Assembly: GCF_000721705.1 (NCBI RefSeq)
Contig: NZ_JOJL01000034.1
Location: forward strand, 22,099 to 86,098
DNA length: 64,000 nt
Origin: Actinoplanes subtropicus
Lineage (GTDB): Bacteria > Actinomycetota > Actinomycetes > Mycobacteriales > Micromonosporaceae
Reading direction: 5' to 3'
The translations under genes and the position numbers were made by a program. Below the pieces are notes generated by a model. That model did not search any database and was not told the origin of the DNA. It saw only the letters and a program-made list of their open reading frames with translations. This document shows, in pieces, positions 16,225 through 24,860 of this stretch (positions are counted from its first letter, which is position 1; each line of letters starts with the position of its first letter).

Positions 16225-17633
16225 CCTGGCCGCGCCTGCTGCAAGCGGAATGGACCAAGTTCCGGTCGGTACGCGGCTGGGCCGGCGGGATTGCCGTCGC
16301 GGCTCTGCTGATGCTGCTGTTCCCGGTCGTCGGGCTGGCCGGCGGGGGCGGCGACAAGCAGGCGTCGGCGGCCACGCTCGGGCCGGACGGCGAGCCGGTC
16401 AGCGACTCGTACTTCTTCGTCCATCGGGTACTCGCCGGGGACGGCCAGATCACGGTCGAGGTCAAGGGGCTGGCGTCGGAGCGGGGCACGCCGTGGGCCA
16501 AGGCCGGCCTGATCATCTCGGCCGGGCCGGAGCCCGGGGCCCGGTACGCCGCGGTCCTGGTCACCGCCGGGCACGGCGTCCGGATGCAGCACGACTACCG
16601 GTACGACCGCGCCAGCTCCGACGCGGCGGCGCGCTGGCTGCGGCTCACCCGCCGCGCCGACACGATCATCGGCGAGGCCTCGGCGGACGGGCAGTCGTGG
16701 AGCCGGATCGACACGGTCCGGCTGCCGGGGCTGGCCACCACCGTCCGGGCCGGCCTGTTCGTGACCTGCCCGGATCGGGTGCAGGGGATCGGCACGGCCA
16801 GCGACACGGCGACCGCCGAGTTCGGCACTCCGCGAGTCATGGGCGACTGGTCCCCGGCCGCCTGGGCGGGTGGGCAGGTGGGGGCGTACGGGGCCCGGGG
16901 CGGCTTCACGCCGTCGGCGAACGGGTTCACCGTGTCCGGCGCCGGCGACCTCGCCCCGGCCACCCGCGGCGACGTGCCGGTCGCGGCGGCCGCCGGCGAC
17001 CTGCTCCTCGGCACGTTCCTGGCGCTGATCGTGGTGGTCGTCGTGGCCACCCTGACGATCACCACCGAGTACCGGTACGGGCTGATCCGCGGCACGCTGA
17101 GCGCCCGCCCGCGCCGGGGCCGGGTGCTCGCCGCCAAGGCCACCGTGCTGGCCGGCGTCACGTTCGCCGCCGGCCTGGGCGCCACGGTCGTCGCGCTGCC
17201 GCTGTGGCTGCGGCTGATCCGGGGCCTCGGCATCTTCGTGTTCCCCGCGCCGCCGGGCGTGCTGCTGCGCGCCGAGGTCGGCACCGCCGCCGTGCTCGCC
17301 GCCGTCGCCGTCTTTGCCCTGGCCCTCGGCACCGTGCTGCGGCGCAGCGCCACCGCGGTCACCGCCGTCGTCGCGACCACCGTGCTGCCGTACCTGCTCG
17401 CGCTGGTCCCGTTCCTGCCGCCGCCGATGGCGCAGTGGCTGACCCGGTTCACGCCGGTCGCGGGCCTCGCGGTGCAGCAGACCCTGATCCGGTATCCGCA
17501 GGTCGACAGCGTCTACACCCCGGCCGACGGCTACTACCCGCTGGCGCCGTGGGCCGGTTTCGCCGTGCTGTGCGGCTACACCGCGCTCGCCCTGGCCGTG
17601 GCCCTGATCGTGCTGCGCCGGCGGGACGCATGA
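16221..17633 (+). CDS. ABC transporter permease with a large extracytoplasmic lectin-like domain
   Basis: GTG 16221 opens a 470-residue protein. A first membrane helix (about 18-38) is followed by about 220 residues outside the membrane, then five or so further helices from about residue 255. The external region contains WAKAGLIISAGPEPGARYAA and GVRMQHDYRYD and resembles DUF1349/concanavalin-like folds that bind polysaccharides; this fold call is my inference. ABC-2-type permeases usually lack such a domain, so this exporter may sense or bind a cell-envelope sugar or antibiotic. It is coupled to the ATPase before it and the second permease after it. Confidence 0.78.
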   Translation: MTWPRLLQAEWTKFRSVRGWAGGIAVAALLMLLFPVVGLAGGGGDKQASAATLGPDGEPVSDSYFFVHRVLAGDGQITVEVKGLASERGTPWAKAGLIISAGPEPGARYAAVLVTAGHGVRMQHDYRYDRASSDAAARWLRLTRRADTIIGEASADGQSWSRIDTVRLPGLATTVRAGLFVTCPDRVQGIGTASDTATAEFGTPRVMGDWSPAAWAGGQVGAYGARGGFTPSANGFTVSGAGDLAPATRGDVPVAAAAGDLLLGTFLALIVVVVVATLTITTEYRYGLIRGTLSARPRRGRVLAAKATVLAGVTFAAGLGATVVALPLWLRLIRGLGIFVFPAPPGVLLRAEVGTAAVLAAVAVFALALGTVLRRSATAVTAVVATTVLPYLLALVPFLPPPMAQWLTRFTPVAGLAVQQTLIRYPQVDSVYTPADGYYPLAPWAGFAVLCGYTALALAVALIVLRRRDA

Positions 17634-18295
17634 GGAGCGCGCTGATCGCGGAGTGGACGAAACAGCGCACCACGCCCGGCGCCGGGTGGCTGCTCCTGAT
17701 CACCGTGGCGTCGACGGTCGGGCTCGGCGCGGCCGTCTGCGCCGTCGCCACCGACCAGTACGACACCGTGCGGCTGGCGCTCAGCGGCGTCTACCTGGGC
17801 CAGGCGCCGGTCGCGGTGCTGGGCGTGCTGGCGGCCAGCGGCGAATACAGCAGCGGGCTGATCCGCGTGACCGTGGCCGCCATGCCCGGCCGCTCGGTCG
17901 TGCTGGCGGCCAAGGCAGTGGTGATCGCGGTCGAGGTGGCCGTCGTGGCGAGCCTGGCTCTACTGGTCTCGGTGCTGGTCGCGAGTCAGGTCGGGCTCTC
18001 CGTGGCCGGCGAACCGGTCCTGCGCGCCGGGGCCGGCTCTGCCGTCTATCTGGTGCTGGTCGCTCTGCTCAGCCTCGGGGTGGCCGTCGTCGTGCGGGAC
18101 TCGGCCGCCGCGATCGGGGCTGTTCTCGGGCTGCTCTACCTTCCGCCGATCCTCACCGCGATGGTTACCGATCCGGGCCTGCACCGGCTGCTCGAGCGGG
18201 CCGCACCGATCAGCGGTGGCCTCGGCGTACTCACCGCATGGTCTGGTGGTTTTTTGGTTTTTGGAGTGCTTCTGTTCCGTTCACGCGATGTCTGA
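17630..18295 (+). CDS. ABC-2 type transporter permease
   Basis: A 221-residue membrane protein starting at ATG 17630 inside the stop of the preceding permease. It opens RSALIAEWTKQRTTPGAGWLL, the usual start of small ABC-2 permeases in actinobacteria, and has six predicted membrane segments. GEYSSGLIRVTVAAMPGR matches the TEYRYGLIRGTLSARPRR element of its partner, indicating two homologous half-transporters. A strong hairpin follows eight bases after the stop region. Confidence 0.85.
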   Translation: MRSALIAEWTKQRTTPGAGWLLLITVASTVGLGAAVCAVATDQYDTVRLALSGVYLGQAPVAVLGVLAASGEYSSGLIRVTVAAMPGRSVVLAAKAVVIAVEVAVVASLALLVSVLVASQVGLSVAGEPVLRAGAGSAVYLVLVALLSLGVAVVVRDSAAAIGAVLGLLYLPPILTAMVTDPGLHRLLERAAPISGGLGVLTAWSGGFLVFGVLLFRSRDV

Positions 18296-18299
18296 GGCC

Positions 18300-18330
18300 G
18301 CGCCACCGGATCCAGCGGACCCGGTGGCGC
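18300..18330. terminator. Bidirectional hairpin between convergent genes
   Basis: GCGCCACCGG at 18300-18309 pairs perfectly with CCGGTGGCGC at 18321-18330, leaving an 11-base loop. It lies between the ABC permease stop and the stop of the convergent gene at 18341. No T-run follows, which is common for terminators in this GC range. Confidence 0.7.
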
Positions 18331-18340
18331 GTGCGGATGG

Positions 18341-18751
18341 TCAGGCGGCGTCGAGGGCGTTGGTGATTTTGCGGATCATGTCGGCGATCACCAGGTTGGG
18401 CTTGCCGCCGTCGGTGGCGGCCTCGACCGCGAGCAGCACGGTGCCGCGGAAGTTGTCGGCCTCCGCCGGCGCCTCGGCCTTGAGCAGGCCAATCGCCTCG
18501 GTGAGGGCCGGCAGCACGCGGTCGGCGATCTCGGCGACGGACTTGCCGTTCAGCTCCTTGTGCTTGGGGTAGTCGGCGAGCACGTGCCCGACCGGGCCGG
18601 TGGCCGAGCCGAGCGCGATGCTGCCCCGGGTCGAGATCCTGTGTGGCGAGCCGCCGACCGCGCCGGCGGCGGCGAGCAGGGTGATCGCGCCGTACGCGGC
18701 GATGCGGATGGTGGACTTGGCCTGGTCGGAAAGGGTGATGTCGTTGGTCAT
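18341..18751 (-). CDS. Conserved hypothetical protein with one membrane-like helix
   Basis: From ATG 18751 (MTNDITLSDQAKSTIRIAA) the protein is 136 residues. Residues 15-31 are hydrophobic and Ala/Gly-rich (AAYGAITLLAAAGAVGG); the rest is soluble and helical, with ADYPKHKELNGKSVAEIADRVL and AVEAATDGGKPNLVIADMI. It looks like a genuine actinobacterial protein by residue use and codon position, but I do not know the family. The frame is open upstream to 18835 without plausible extra protein. Confidence 0.6.
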   Translation of the reverse strand: MTNDITLSDQAKSTIRIAAYGAITLLAAAGAVGGSPHRISTRGSIALGSATGPVGHVLADYPKHKELNGKSVAEIADRVLPALTEAIGLLKAEAPAEADNFRGTVLLAVEAATDGGKPNLVIADMIRKITNALDAA

Positions 18752-18994
18752 GCGGCTACCTTCACGGCCGCGCCTGACACCGCTCCGCCACGGCGCTGAC
18801 ACGCGCCCTGACCCGTTCGCGGACATCGAGGGCATGGCCGCGTCAATGGTCGATCGGGTGGTGGGCGTGGGGGCCGAGTGGACGAGTTGCGATGTCGCTA
18901 TGTATAAAACCGAGGCGACGGGACGGTGCCGTTCGCACGTCAGCTCTTATGATCCTTCGGCTCGGCCCCCCTCGAAGCGCGGAGGAACCACCTC

Positions 18995-20533
18995 ATGCAC
19001 CGCACCGTCCGTCGTCGCCTGCTCGGAGCCGCCGCGGCGGCGACCGCCGCTGTCGCGGTCGCCACGCCCGCCTACGCGGCCGCACCGCAGGTCGTCATCC
19101 TGCTCCCGGACTCGACCGTCGCCGCCGGCGGCAGCACCGTCGTCGTGCCGTTCCTGTTCGCCGACCAGCAGGCCACGCTGGCCCACTCAAAGATGACCTT
19201 CGAGCTGGGCGCCGGGCTCGCCGGCGTGACCCTCAAGGCGCCCGCCCCGGTCCCGGGTTGCACTCAGAACAGCCCGACCAGTGTCACCTGCGCCCTGACG
19301 TCCGGGCTGGACGTGGGACCGGACGGGTCGATCGGTGACTTCGCGGCCGAACTCGCCGCCACCAAGGCCGCCCTCGGCGAGACCGGCAAGCTGACCGTCA
19401 CGCTGTCCGCCGACGGGATCGACCCGGTCAAGAAGACCGTCGACGTGAACGTGGCCGAGGCCGCCGACCTCGCGGCCGGCAAGAACAGCGAGATCTCCGT
19501 CAAGCCGGGCGCCGACTTCGGTACCGACCTGCAGGTGCACAACAACAGCGACTCGGTCGTGCACGGCGTGTCGGTCATCTTCGACACCGATTTCGCGTAC
19601 GCGACCACGAAGCAGTTCTCCAACTGCTTCTACGGCGACGGACAGGTGACCGCCTGCACGTTCGACGAGGAACTCGAGCCTGGCGCGACCTACCAGCTGA
19701 CCATGCCGTTCCAGCTGCGCAAGGACACCGCCGCGCCGTCGGAGGTGAGCGGCCAGTTCGAGTGGCTGACCGCCGGCGACTGGGACGACCTGATCAAGTT
19801 CCTCAAGGACAGCGGCCTCGGCGACCCGGGCGCCCCGGGCACCGGCGACAAGCTCACCCTGAAGCAGCTGGTGTCGAGCCAGTCGCTCAAGCAGACCGAC
19901 CCGAACCCGGCGAACAACTGGCAGGAACAGCAGGTCAACGTGACCGGCACGCAGAAGTCGGACCTCGCCGCGATCGGCGCGTCGGTGAGCGGCGCGATCG
20001 GCGCGACCGTGACCGTCCCGGTCGGCGTGAAGAACAACGGCCCGGCCGACCTGGACTGGGGACACAACGGCCCGGCGGCGGCGGCCGCGCTGGTCACGAT
20101 GCCGACCGGCGCGACGGTCACCACGGTTCCGGAGGGCTGCGAGCTCAACACCGCGGACGGCATTCTCGAGGGCGACTCGAGCAAGGTGCAGTACGCCTGC
20201 TTCACCGACCCGGTGCTCGCGGCCGGCAAGTCGGTGATCTGGAAGTTCGGCGTGAAGCTCGACAAGGCCCTGACGAACGCGACCGGCAGCATCGTGCTCA
20301 ACCCGAAGTGCGAGTGCGACCTCTACCACGACGGCAACAAGGCCAACGACACGGCAGAGATCGTGCTCAACGCGGCCGCGGCCACCAACCCGGGCAGCGG
20401 CCACGGCGATGCCGGCCTGCCGATCACCGGCCCGCAGACCGCCCTGGTCGGCGCGGCGGGCGCGGCCCTGCTCGCGGGCGGCGTCGCGTTCTTCGTGGTG
20501 AGCCGCCGCCGGCGGACCCGCTTCGAGGCCTGA
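18995..20533 (+). CDS. Secreted cell-wall-anchored protein with LPITG sorting signal
   Basis: The 512-residue protein starts at ATG 18995 after GGAGGAA. An N-terminal signal peptide (residues 1-28, ending AYA-A) precedes about 450 residues of beta-rich, Gly/Ala/Thr-rich sequence with DUF11-like segments (TVPVGVKNNGPADLDW) and several Cys pairs. The C-terminus has the full sortase signal: LPITG, a hydrophobic helix (TALVGAAGAALLAGGVAFFVV) and a positive tail RRRRTRFEA. It should be attached to peptidoglycan by a class E-type sortase, not found in this window. The ligand or structural role is unknown. Confidence 0.85.
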   Translation: MHRTVRRRLLGAAAAATAAVAVATPAYAAAPQVVILLPDSTVAAGGSTVVVPFLFADQQATLAHSKMTFELGAGLAGVTLKAPAPVPGCTQNSPTSVTCALTSGLDVGPDGSIGDFAAELAATKAALGETGKLTVTLSADGIDPVKKTVDVNVAEAADLAAGKNSEISVKPGADFGTDLQVHNNSDSVVHGVSVIFDTDFAYATTKQFSNCFYGDGQVTACTFDEELEPGATYQLTMPFQLRKDTAAPSEVSGQFEWLTAGDWDDLIKFLKDSGLGDPGAPGTGDKLTLKQLVSSQSLKQTDPNPANNWQEQQVNVTGTQKSDLAAIGASVSGAIGATVTVPVGVKNNGPADLDWGHNGPAAAAALVTMPTGATVTTVPEGCELNTADGILEGDSSKVQYACFTDPVLAAGKSVIWKFGVKLDKALTNATGSIVLNPKCECDLYHDGNKANDTAEIVLNAAAATNPGSGHGDAGLPITGPQTALVGAAGAALLAGGVAFFVVSRRRRTRFEA

Positions 20534-20555
20534 CGTTTCGGGCAGACGTAACCGG

Positions 20556-20585
20556 AAGAGGCCGGGACGGTTGTCCCGGCCTCTT
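20556..20585. terminator. Strong hairpin terminator
   Basis: AAGAGGCCGGGAC (20556-20568) pairs perfectly with GTCCCGGCCTCTT (20573-20585) across a four-base GGTT loop, a 13-bp stem. It follows the LPITG protein by 22 bases and lies just before the convergent glycosyltransferase gene's stop, so it may serve both. Confidence 0.85.
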
Positions 20586-20635
20586 CGCTGTTGCTGGTCG
20601 CTTTTCCGGCCTGGTGGCCCACCGGCCGTCGCGGG

Positions 20636-21763
20636 CTACGGAACGGCCGGCGTGGTCGTCGTGACCTCGTGCGCGGCGAGGAACCCCGCAACCGACGCCG
20701 ACCAGGGGAATCGCTCCGCCTGCGCACGCGCCGCCGCGCGGCGCTCGGCCGCCGGGCGCTGCAGGATCTCCTGGATCGCCGCCGCGTAGGCCGGTCCGTC
20801 GCCGCCGGCCGCGAGACCGGCCGAGCCGACCACCTCGGGCAGCGCGCTCTGCGAGCTGACCACCACCGGCGTGCCGCTGGCCAGGGTCTCCAGGGCGGCC
20901 AGGCCGAACGTCTCGACCGGGCCGGGCGCGATCGCCACGTCCACACTGGCCTGCAGCGTGGCCAGCTCGACCGGGTCGCTGACGTGGCCCAGGAAACGGA
21001 CCGGCAGGCCACGGTCGGCGGCCTCCTCCTGCAGGGCGTTGCGCAGCGGGCCGGCACCGGCGACGACCAGCACCGCCCGTACGCCCAAGGCACGCAAGCC
21101 CTCGACGGCCGCGAGCGAACGTCGGGGTTTCTTCTCCGGCGAAAGCCGGCCGCAGTGCAGCAGCAGCACGTCGTCGGGGGAGGCCCAGCGGGCGCGCATC
21201 GCCGGATCGTGCCGGGCCGGCGAGAAGCGCTCGAGATCGACCCCGAGCGGCACGCGGGTCACGTTCGGCATGCCGATGCGCTCGAACTCGTTGGCCGCCC
21301 ACTGCGTGGTGCAGACGATCTTGTCGTGATCCTGCGCGGTGCGGCGGTTGAGCACGTCGCCGATGCGCCGGCCGGAGGCCGGGCCGAACAGTCGAAGCAG
21401 GCCGTCCAGGCTCTCGTGCGAGACCATCATGGACGGCACGCCCGCGCGGCGCGCCCAGCGGCCCAGCCAGCGCAGCGTGGTCCGGTCCGAAATTTCCACC
21501 CGATCCGGCTTTATCCGCTTCAAGGTGGCCGAAACGCTGCGCCGATCCAGCAGCACCCGATAGCCACCCACAAACGGCACCAGCGGCCCCGGCAGCGTGA
21601 TGACTCGCCCCTGTTCCGTGGATGAATCGGAAAAATCCGACCCGGGAACGATGAGCACAGCCTCATGGCCGGCCGCCTCGTAACCGGCGCCCAGATGCCG
21701 CAGAGCCGTCTTCAACCCACCCGACCGCGGCGCCACAAAGTTAGCAACCCGGACAATTCTCAC
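20636..21763 (-). CDS. GT4-family glycosyltransferase
   Basis: GTG 21763, overlapping the TGA of the preceding glycosyltransferase gene, gives 375 residues with the two-Rossmann GT-B layout. Key segments are NFVAPRSGGLKTALRHLG at the start, VPLGVDLERFSP, LHCGRLSPEKKPRRSL, and the donor-binding EX7E region PGPVETFGLAALETLASG. It probably transfers a nucleotide-activated sugar, perhaps mannose, onto a lipid or envelope glycan; the substrate is inferred from its partner. The two genes form an operon. Confidence 0.85.
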   Translation of the reverse strand: MRIVRVANFVAPRSGGLKTALRHLGAGYEAAGHEAVLIVPGSDFSDSSTEQGRVITLPGPLVPFVGGYRVLLDRRSVSATLKRIKPDRVEISDRTTLRWLGRWARRAGVPSMMVSHESLDGLLRLFGPASGRRIGDVLNRRTAQDHDKIVCTTQWAANEFERIGMPNVTRVPLGVDLERFSPARHDPAMRARWASPDDVLLLHCGRLSPEKKPRRSLAAVEGLRALGVRAVLVVAGAGPLRNALQEEAADRGLPVRFLGHVSDPVELATLQASVDVAIAPGPVETFGLAALETLASGTPVVVSSQSALPEVVGSAGLAAGGDGPAYAAAIQEILQRPAAERRAAARAQAERFPWSASVAGFLAAHEVTTTTPAVP

Positions 21764-22893
21764 GCCGCCACCGCCATCACGCCGGAACCGCACACGGTCC
21801 GATAATGCCCGATGAGTTCGTCCCCCACCGCCGACCAGCTGCGACCCTCGATCGCTTTTCGCCCGGCCGCGCCGAAAACGGCCCGCGTCGCCGGATCGGC
21901 GGCGAGCTCGGCGACGGCCGCGGTGAACCCGGCGGCCTCGAACGGCGGCACCAGATAGCCGGTCCGGCCGTCCTGCACGAGATCCATCGGGCCACCCGCC
22001 CGCGGCGCCACCACCGGCAGCCCGCTCGCCATCGCCTCCTGCACCGCCTGGCCGAACGTCTCGTACGGCCCGGTGTGCGCGAAGATGTCGAAGCTCGCGT
22101 AGATGGTGGCCAACTCCAGGCCCTTGCGCACGCCCAGGAAGGTGGCCCGCGGCAGCGCCTTGGCGAGCGCCGGACCGGCCGGCCCGTCGCCCACGATCAC
22201 CAGCCGCACGCCGGGCAGGCGGCTCACGTCGGCGAGCAGGTCGATCTGCTTCTCCACCGCCAGCCGGCCGACGAAGCCGACCACCACCTCGTCGTTCGGC
22301 GCCAGCAGCCGGCGCATGGCCGCGCTGCGCCGGCCCGGGTGGAACTGCACGTCGTCGACGCCGCGCCGCCACAGGTGGATGCGCTCGACGCCGTGCGCGC
22401 GCAGCGCCGCGCCCGACTCCGTGGACGGCACCAGCGTGCGCGCGGCCGCGTTGTGCAGCCGGCGGATCCAGCGCCAGGCCGCGCCCTCGGTCATCCCCAC
22501 CTTGTAGGCGCGGGCGTAGGCGGCGATGTCCGTCTGATAGACCGCGACCGCGGGCAGCTCGAGCGACTTGGCGCCGGACATGCCCCACGCGCCGAGCACG
22601 AACGGGCTGGCCAGGTGCACGAGCTCGGCGCCGTGCTCGCGCAGCGCGCCGGTGACCGTGGGGGTGGGCAGCCCGAGCCGGATCTGCGGATAGCCCGGCA
22701 TCGGCAACGAGGCGATCCGCACCACGGGATAGGGCACCTCGACTCGGACATCACGTACCGCCGGCGGCGGCTGCGGGGCGATCACCATCGGCTGGTGCCC
22801 GCGACGCATCAGATGTTCGGCCGCCCGCACCACCGAGTGCGCGACCCCGTTGACATCCGGCAGGAAGGACTCCGTGACCAGAGCGACTCGCAT
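21760..22893 (-). CDS. GT4-family glycosyltransferase, MgtA/PimB-like mannosyltransferase
   Basis: The 377-residue protein begins MRVALVTESFLPDVNGVAHS, the acceptor-side motif of GDP-mannose-dependent alpha-mannosyltransferases such as mycobacterial MgtA. It continues with GFVGRLAVEKQIDLL and the EX7E motif in HTGPYETFGQAVQEAMASGL. In related actinomycetes such enzymes mannosylate glycolipids at the inner membrane. It is the first gene of the pair and has a 176-base upstream region. The exact acceptor cannot be told from sequence. Confidence 0.85.
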   Translation of the reverse strand: MRVALVTESFLPDVNGVAHSVVRAAEHLMRRGHQPMVIAPQPPPAVRDVRVEVPYPVVRIASLPMPGYPQIRLGLPTPTVTGALREHGAELVHLASPFVLGAWGMSGAKSLELPAVAVYQTDIAAYARAYKVGMTEGAAWRWIRRLHNAAARTLVPSTESGAALRAHGVERIHLWRRGVDDVQFHPGRRSAAMRRLLAPNDEVVVGFVGRLAVEKQIDLLADVSRLPGVRLVIVGDGPAGPALAKALPRATFLGVRKGLELATIYASFDIFAHTGPYETFGQAVQEAMASGLPVVAPRAGGPMDLVQDGRTGYLVPPFEAAGFTAAVAELAADPATRAVFGAAGRKAIEGRSWSAVGDELIGHYRTVCGSGVMAVAA

Positions 22894-23069
22894 AGGCTCA
22901 CGATGAGTGCCGTCGATGTCCGACCCGCAAACTTCAAACAGCTTTTTAAAGTACGGGTTTTGCCAAGTCCCGCCTCTTCCCCGCGACCTGAACGTGCGGT
23001 TACGGCCGCAATGCGACTCTCGCGTTATTGCATGGTGCTGGCGCCGGCTTCGGCCGCGGGCCAGGTCAT

Positions 23070-23744
23070 CTAGGAAAGGGTCGCCGCATAACCGCGGAAC
23101 TTCTCGACCGCGCCGCCGCTCACCGCGCGGCCGTGGCCGAAGACGGCGTGCTCGAAGTCGTACGAGGCCAGCTTCGCGACGCTGCGGTCGAGCTCGGCCA
23201 GATCGACGGCGGCCGCCCGCGGCGCGCTGCTCACCCCGCCCTTGCGGCCGGCCGCGGCGTCCCCGGCGAACAGCAGGCCGTCGGCGCGGTCGAGCAGGTA
23301 GGAGACGTGGCCGCGGGTGTGCCCCGGGGTGTGCAGGGCGGTGAAGCCGGGCAGCGGCTCGGAGCCGTCCACGGAGATCACCTGATCGATCTTGGTGGGC
23401 TCGGCCGCCATGAACCGCGACACCAGCTTGACCAGCGGGCGGGTGGTCTCGGGCCGGGTCGCGCCGCTGATCACCGGGGCGTCGGCGGCGTGCGCGAAGA
23501 CCCGGGCGCCCGAGCGGGTGCGCAGGTCGGCGACGTTGCCGGTGTGGTCGAAGTGGTGGTGGGTGAGCAGGATCGAACGCACCTCGCCGATCGACTTCCG
23601 GATACCGAGCAGCGCCTTCTCGATCTGCTTGGAGCGCCGGGGCAGGCCGGTGTCCACCAGCACCACGCCGTCGTCGGTCACTACCAGGTGCACATTGACG
23701 AAACCCAGGCTGAGCTCGAAGACGCCGTCGATGACTTCCCGCAC
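23070..23744 (-). CDS. MBL-fold metallo-hydrolase
   Basis: The 224-residue protein has the metallo-beta-lactamase fold signature THHHFDHTGN (61-70; H62, H64, D66, H67), then LHTPGHTRGHVSYLL and LFAGDAAAG for the remaining zinc ligands. The short length and lack of extra domains fit glyoxalase II-like or general thioesterase members, and the substrate is unknown. It lies eight bases downstream of the desaturase gene on the same strand and is probably co-transcribed with it. Confidence 0.85.
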   Translation of the reverse strand: MREVIDGVFELSLGFVNVHLVVTDDGVVLVDTGLPRRSKQIEKALLGIRKSIGEVRSILLTHHHFDHTGNVADLRTRSGARVFAHAADAPVISGATRPETTRPLVKLVSRFMAAEPTKIDQVISVDGSEPLPGFTALHTPGHTRGHVSYLLDRADGLLFAGDAAAGRKGGVSSAPRAAAVDLAELDRSVAKLASYDFEHAVFGHGRAVSGGAVEKFRGYAATLS

Positions 23745-23751
23745 GAGGTCA

Positions 23752-24669
23752 TTATGCTGTGCCGGCTCGGGCGATCTTGGCCAGGCGTTCCGGCGTCGGC
23801 CAGTGCACGTCGTGCGCCCAGCCCAGCCGCTCGAAGATCCAGATCACCCGGGCCGAGATGTCGATCTGGCCGGGCCGCACCCCGTGCCGGGCCTGGGTCG
23901 GGTCGGCGTGGTGCAGGTTGTGCCAGGACTCGCCCATGCTCAGGATCGCCAGCGGCCAGAAGTTCGCCGACCGGTCGCGGGCCGCGAACGGCCGCTCCCC
24001 GATCATGTGGCACACCGAGTTGACCGACCAGGTCACGTGGTGCAGGAACGTGATGCGGACCAGCCCGGCCCAGAAGAACGCGGTCAGCGCGCCCGCCCAG
24101 GACCAGGTGATCAGCCCGCCGAGCAGGCCCGGCCCGAGCAGGGTCACGATGGTCAGCGGCCCGAACAGCCGGTGCACCACCCGCATGTCCCGGTCGGCCA
24201 GCAGGTCGGGCGCGAACCGCTCCTGGTTGGTCAGGTCCCGGTCGAGGATCCAGCCCAGGTGGGCGTGCCAGAAACCGCGGGCCAGCGCGCCCGGCGAGGT
24301 GCCGAACAGCCACGGCGAATGCGGGTCGCCCTCCTTGTCGGAGTACGCGTGGTGCCGCCGGTGATCGGCCACCCAGTGCAGGATCGGCCCCTGCACGGCC
24401 AGGCTGCCGGCCACCGCGAGGGCCAGCCGCAGCGGGCGCCGGGCCTTGAACGAGCCGTGCGTGAAGTACCGGTGGAAGCCGACCGTGGTGCCCAGGCAGG
24501 TGAGCACGTAGAAGCCGGCCGCGAGCGCCAGGTCGAGCCAGCTCAGACCCCAGCCCCAGGCCAGCGGCGCGGCGACGAGCAGCGCCAGGAACGGGATGAT
24601 CACGAAGAGGTAGACGGTGATGTGCGCGGGCAGCGGCCGCTTGCCGGTCAGCATGCTCTTCGAGGCCAT
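23752..24669 (-). CDS. Acyl-CoA/acyl-lipid delta-9 type fatty acid desaturase
   Basis: The 305-residue membrane enzyme has all three histidine boxes of the stearoyl-CoA desaturase family: HRYFTH (66-71), HRRHH (103-107) and HNLHH near residue 252, separated by pairs of membrane helices. These bind the di-iron centre that inserts a cis double bond into a saturated acyl chain, adjusting membrane fluidity. It is divergent from sthA, whose NADPH/NADH balancing could support desaturation, though this link is only positional. Confidence 0.92.
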   Translation of the reverse strand: MASKSMLTGKRPLPAHITVYLFVIIPFLALLVAAPLAWGWGLSWLDLALAAGFYVLTCLGTTVGFHRYFTHGSFKARRPLRLALAVAGSLAVQGPILHWVADHRRHHAYSDKEGDPHSPWLFGTSPGALARGFWHAHLGWILDRDLTNQERFAPDLLADRDMRVVHRLFGPLTIVTLLGPGLLGGLITWSWAGALTAFFWAGLVRITFLHHVTWSVNSVCHMIGERPFAARDRSANFWPLAILSMGESWHNLHHADPTQARHGVRPGQIDISARVIWIFERLGWAHDVHWPTPERLAKIARAGTA

Positions 24670-24860
24670 GGCGGAAAGCTAGGCGACCCGGGCGGATGCC
24701 GGGCCGCCAACCGGCGAACCCGCGCGAGCCATCCCATGAATCGTTGCGCAAGCTTCCGCGGCGGCGGTCTTCGCGTCCTGTTCGATCTCCGCGCGAACAG
24801 CGCGAAAAAAGCTGATGGCTTTCGTAGACCAGTTCGCGCGCGGACTGCGAGGCTAGGCGT

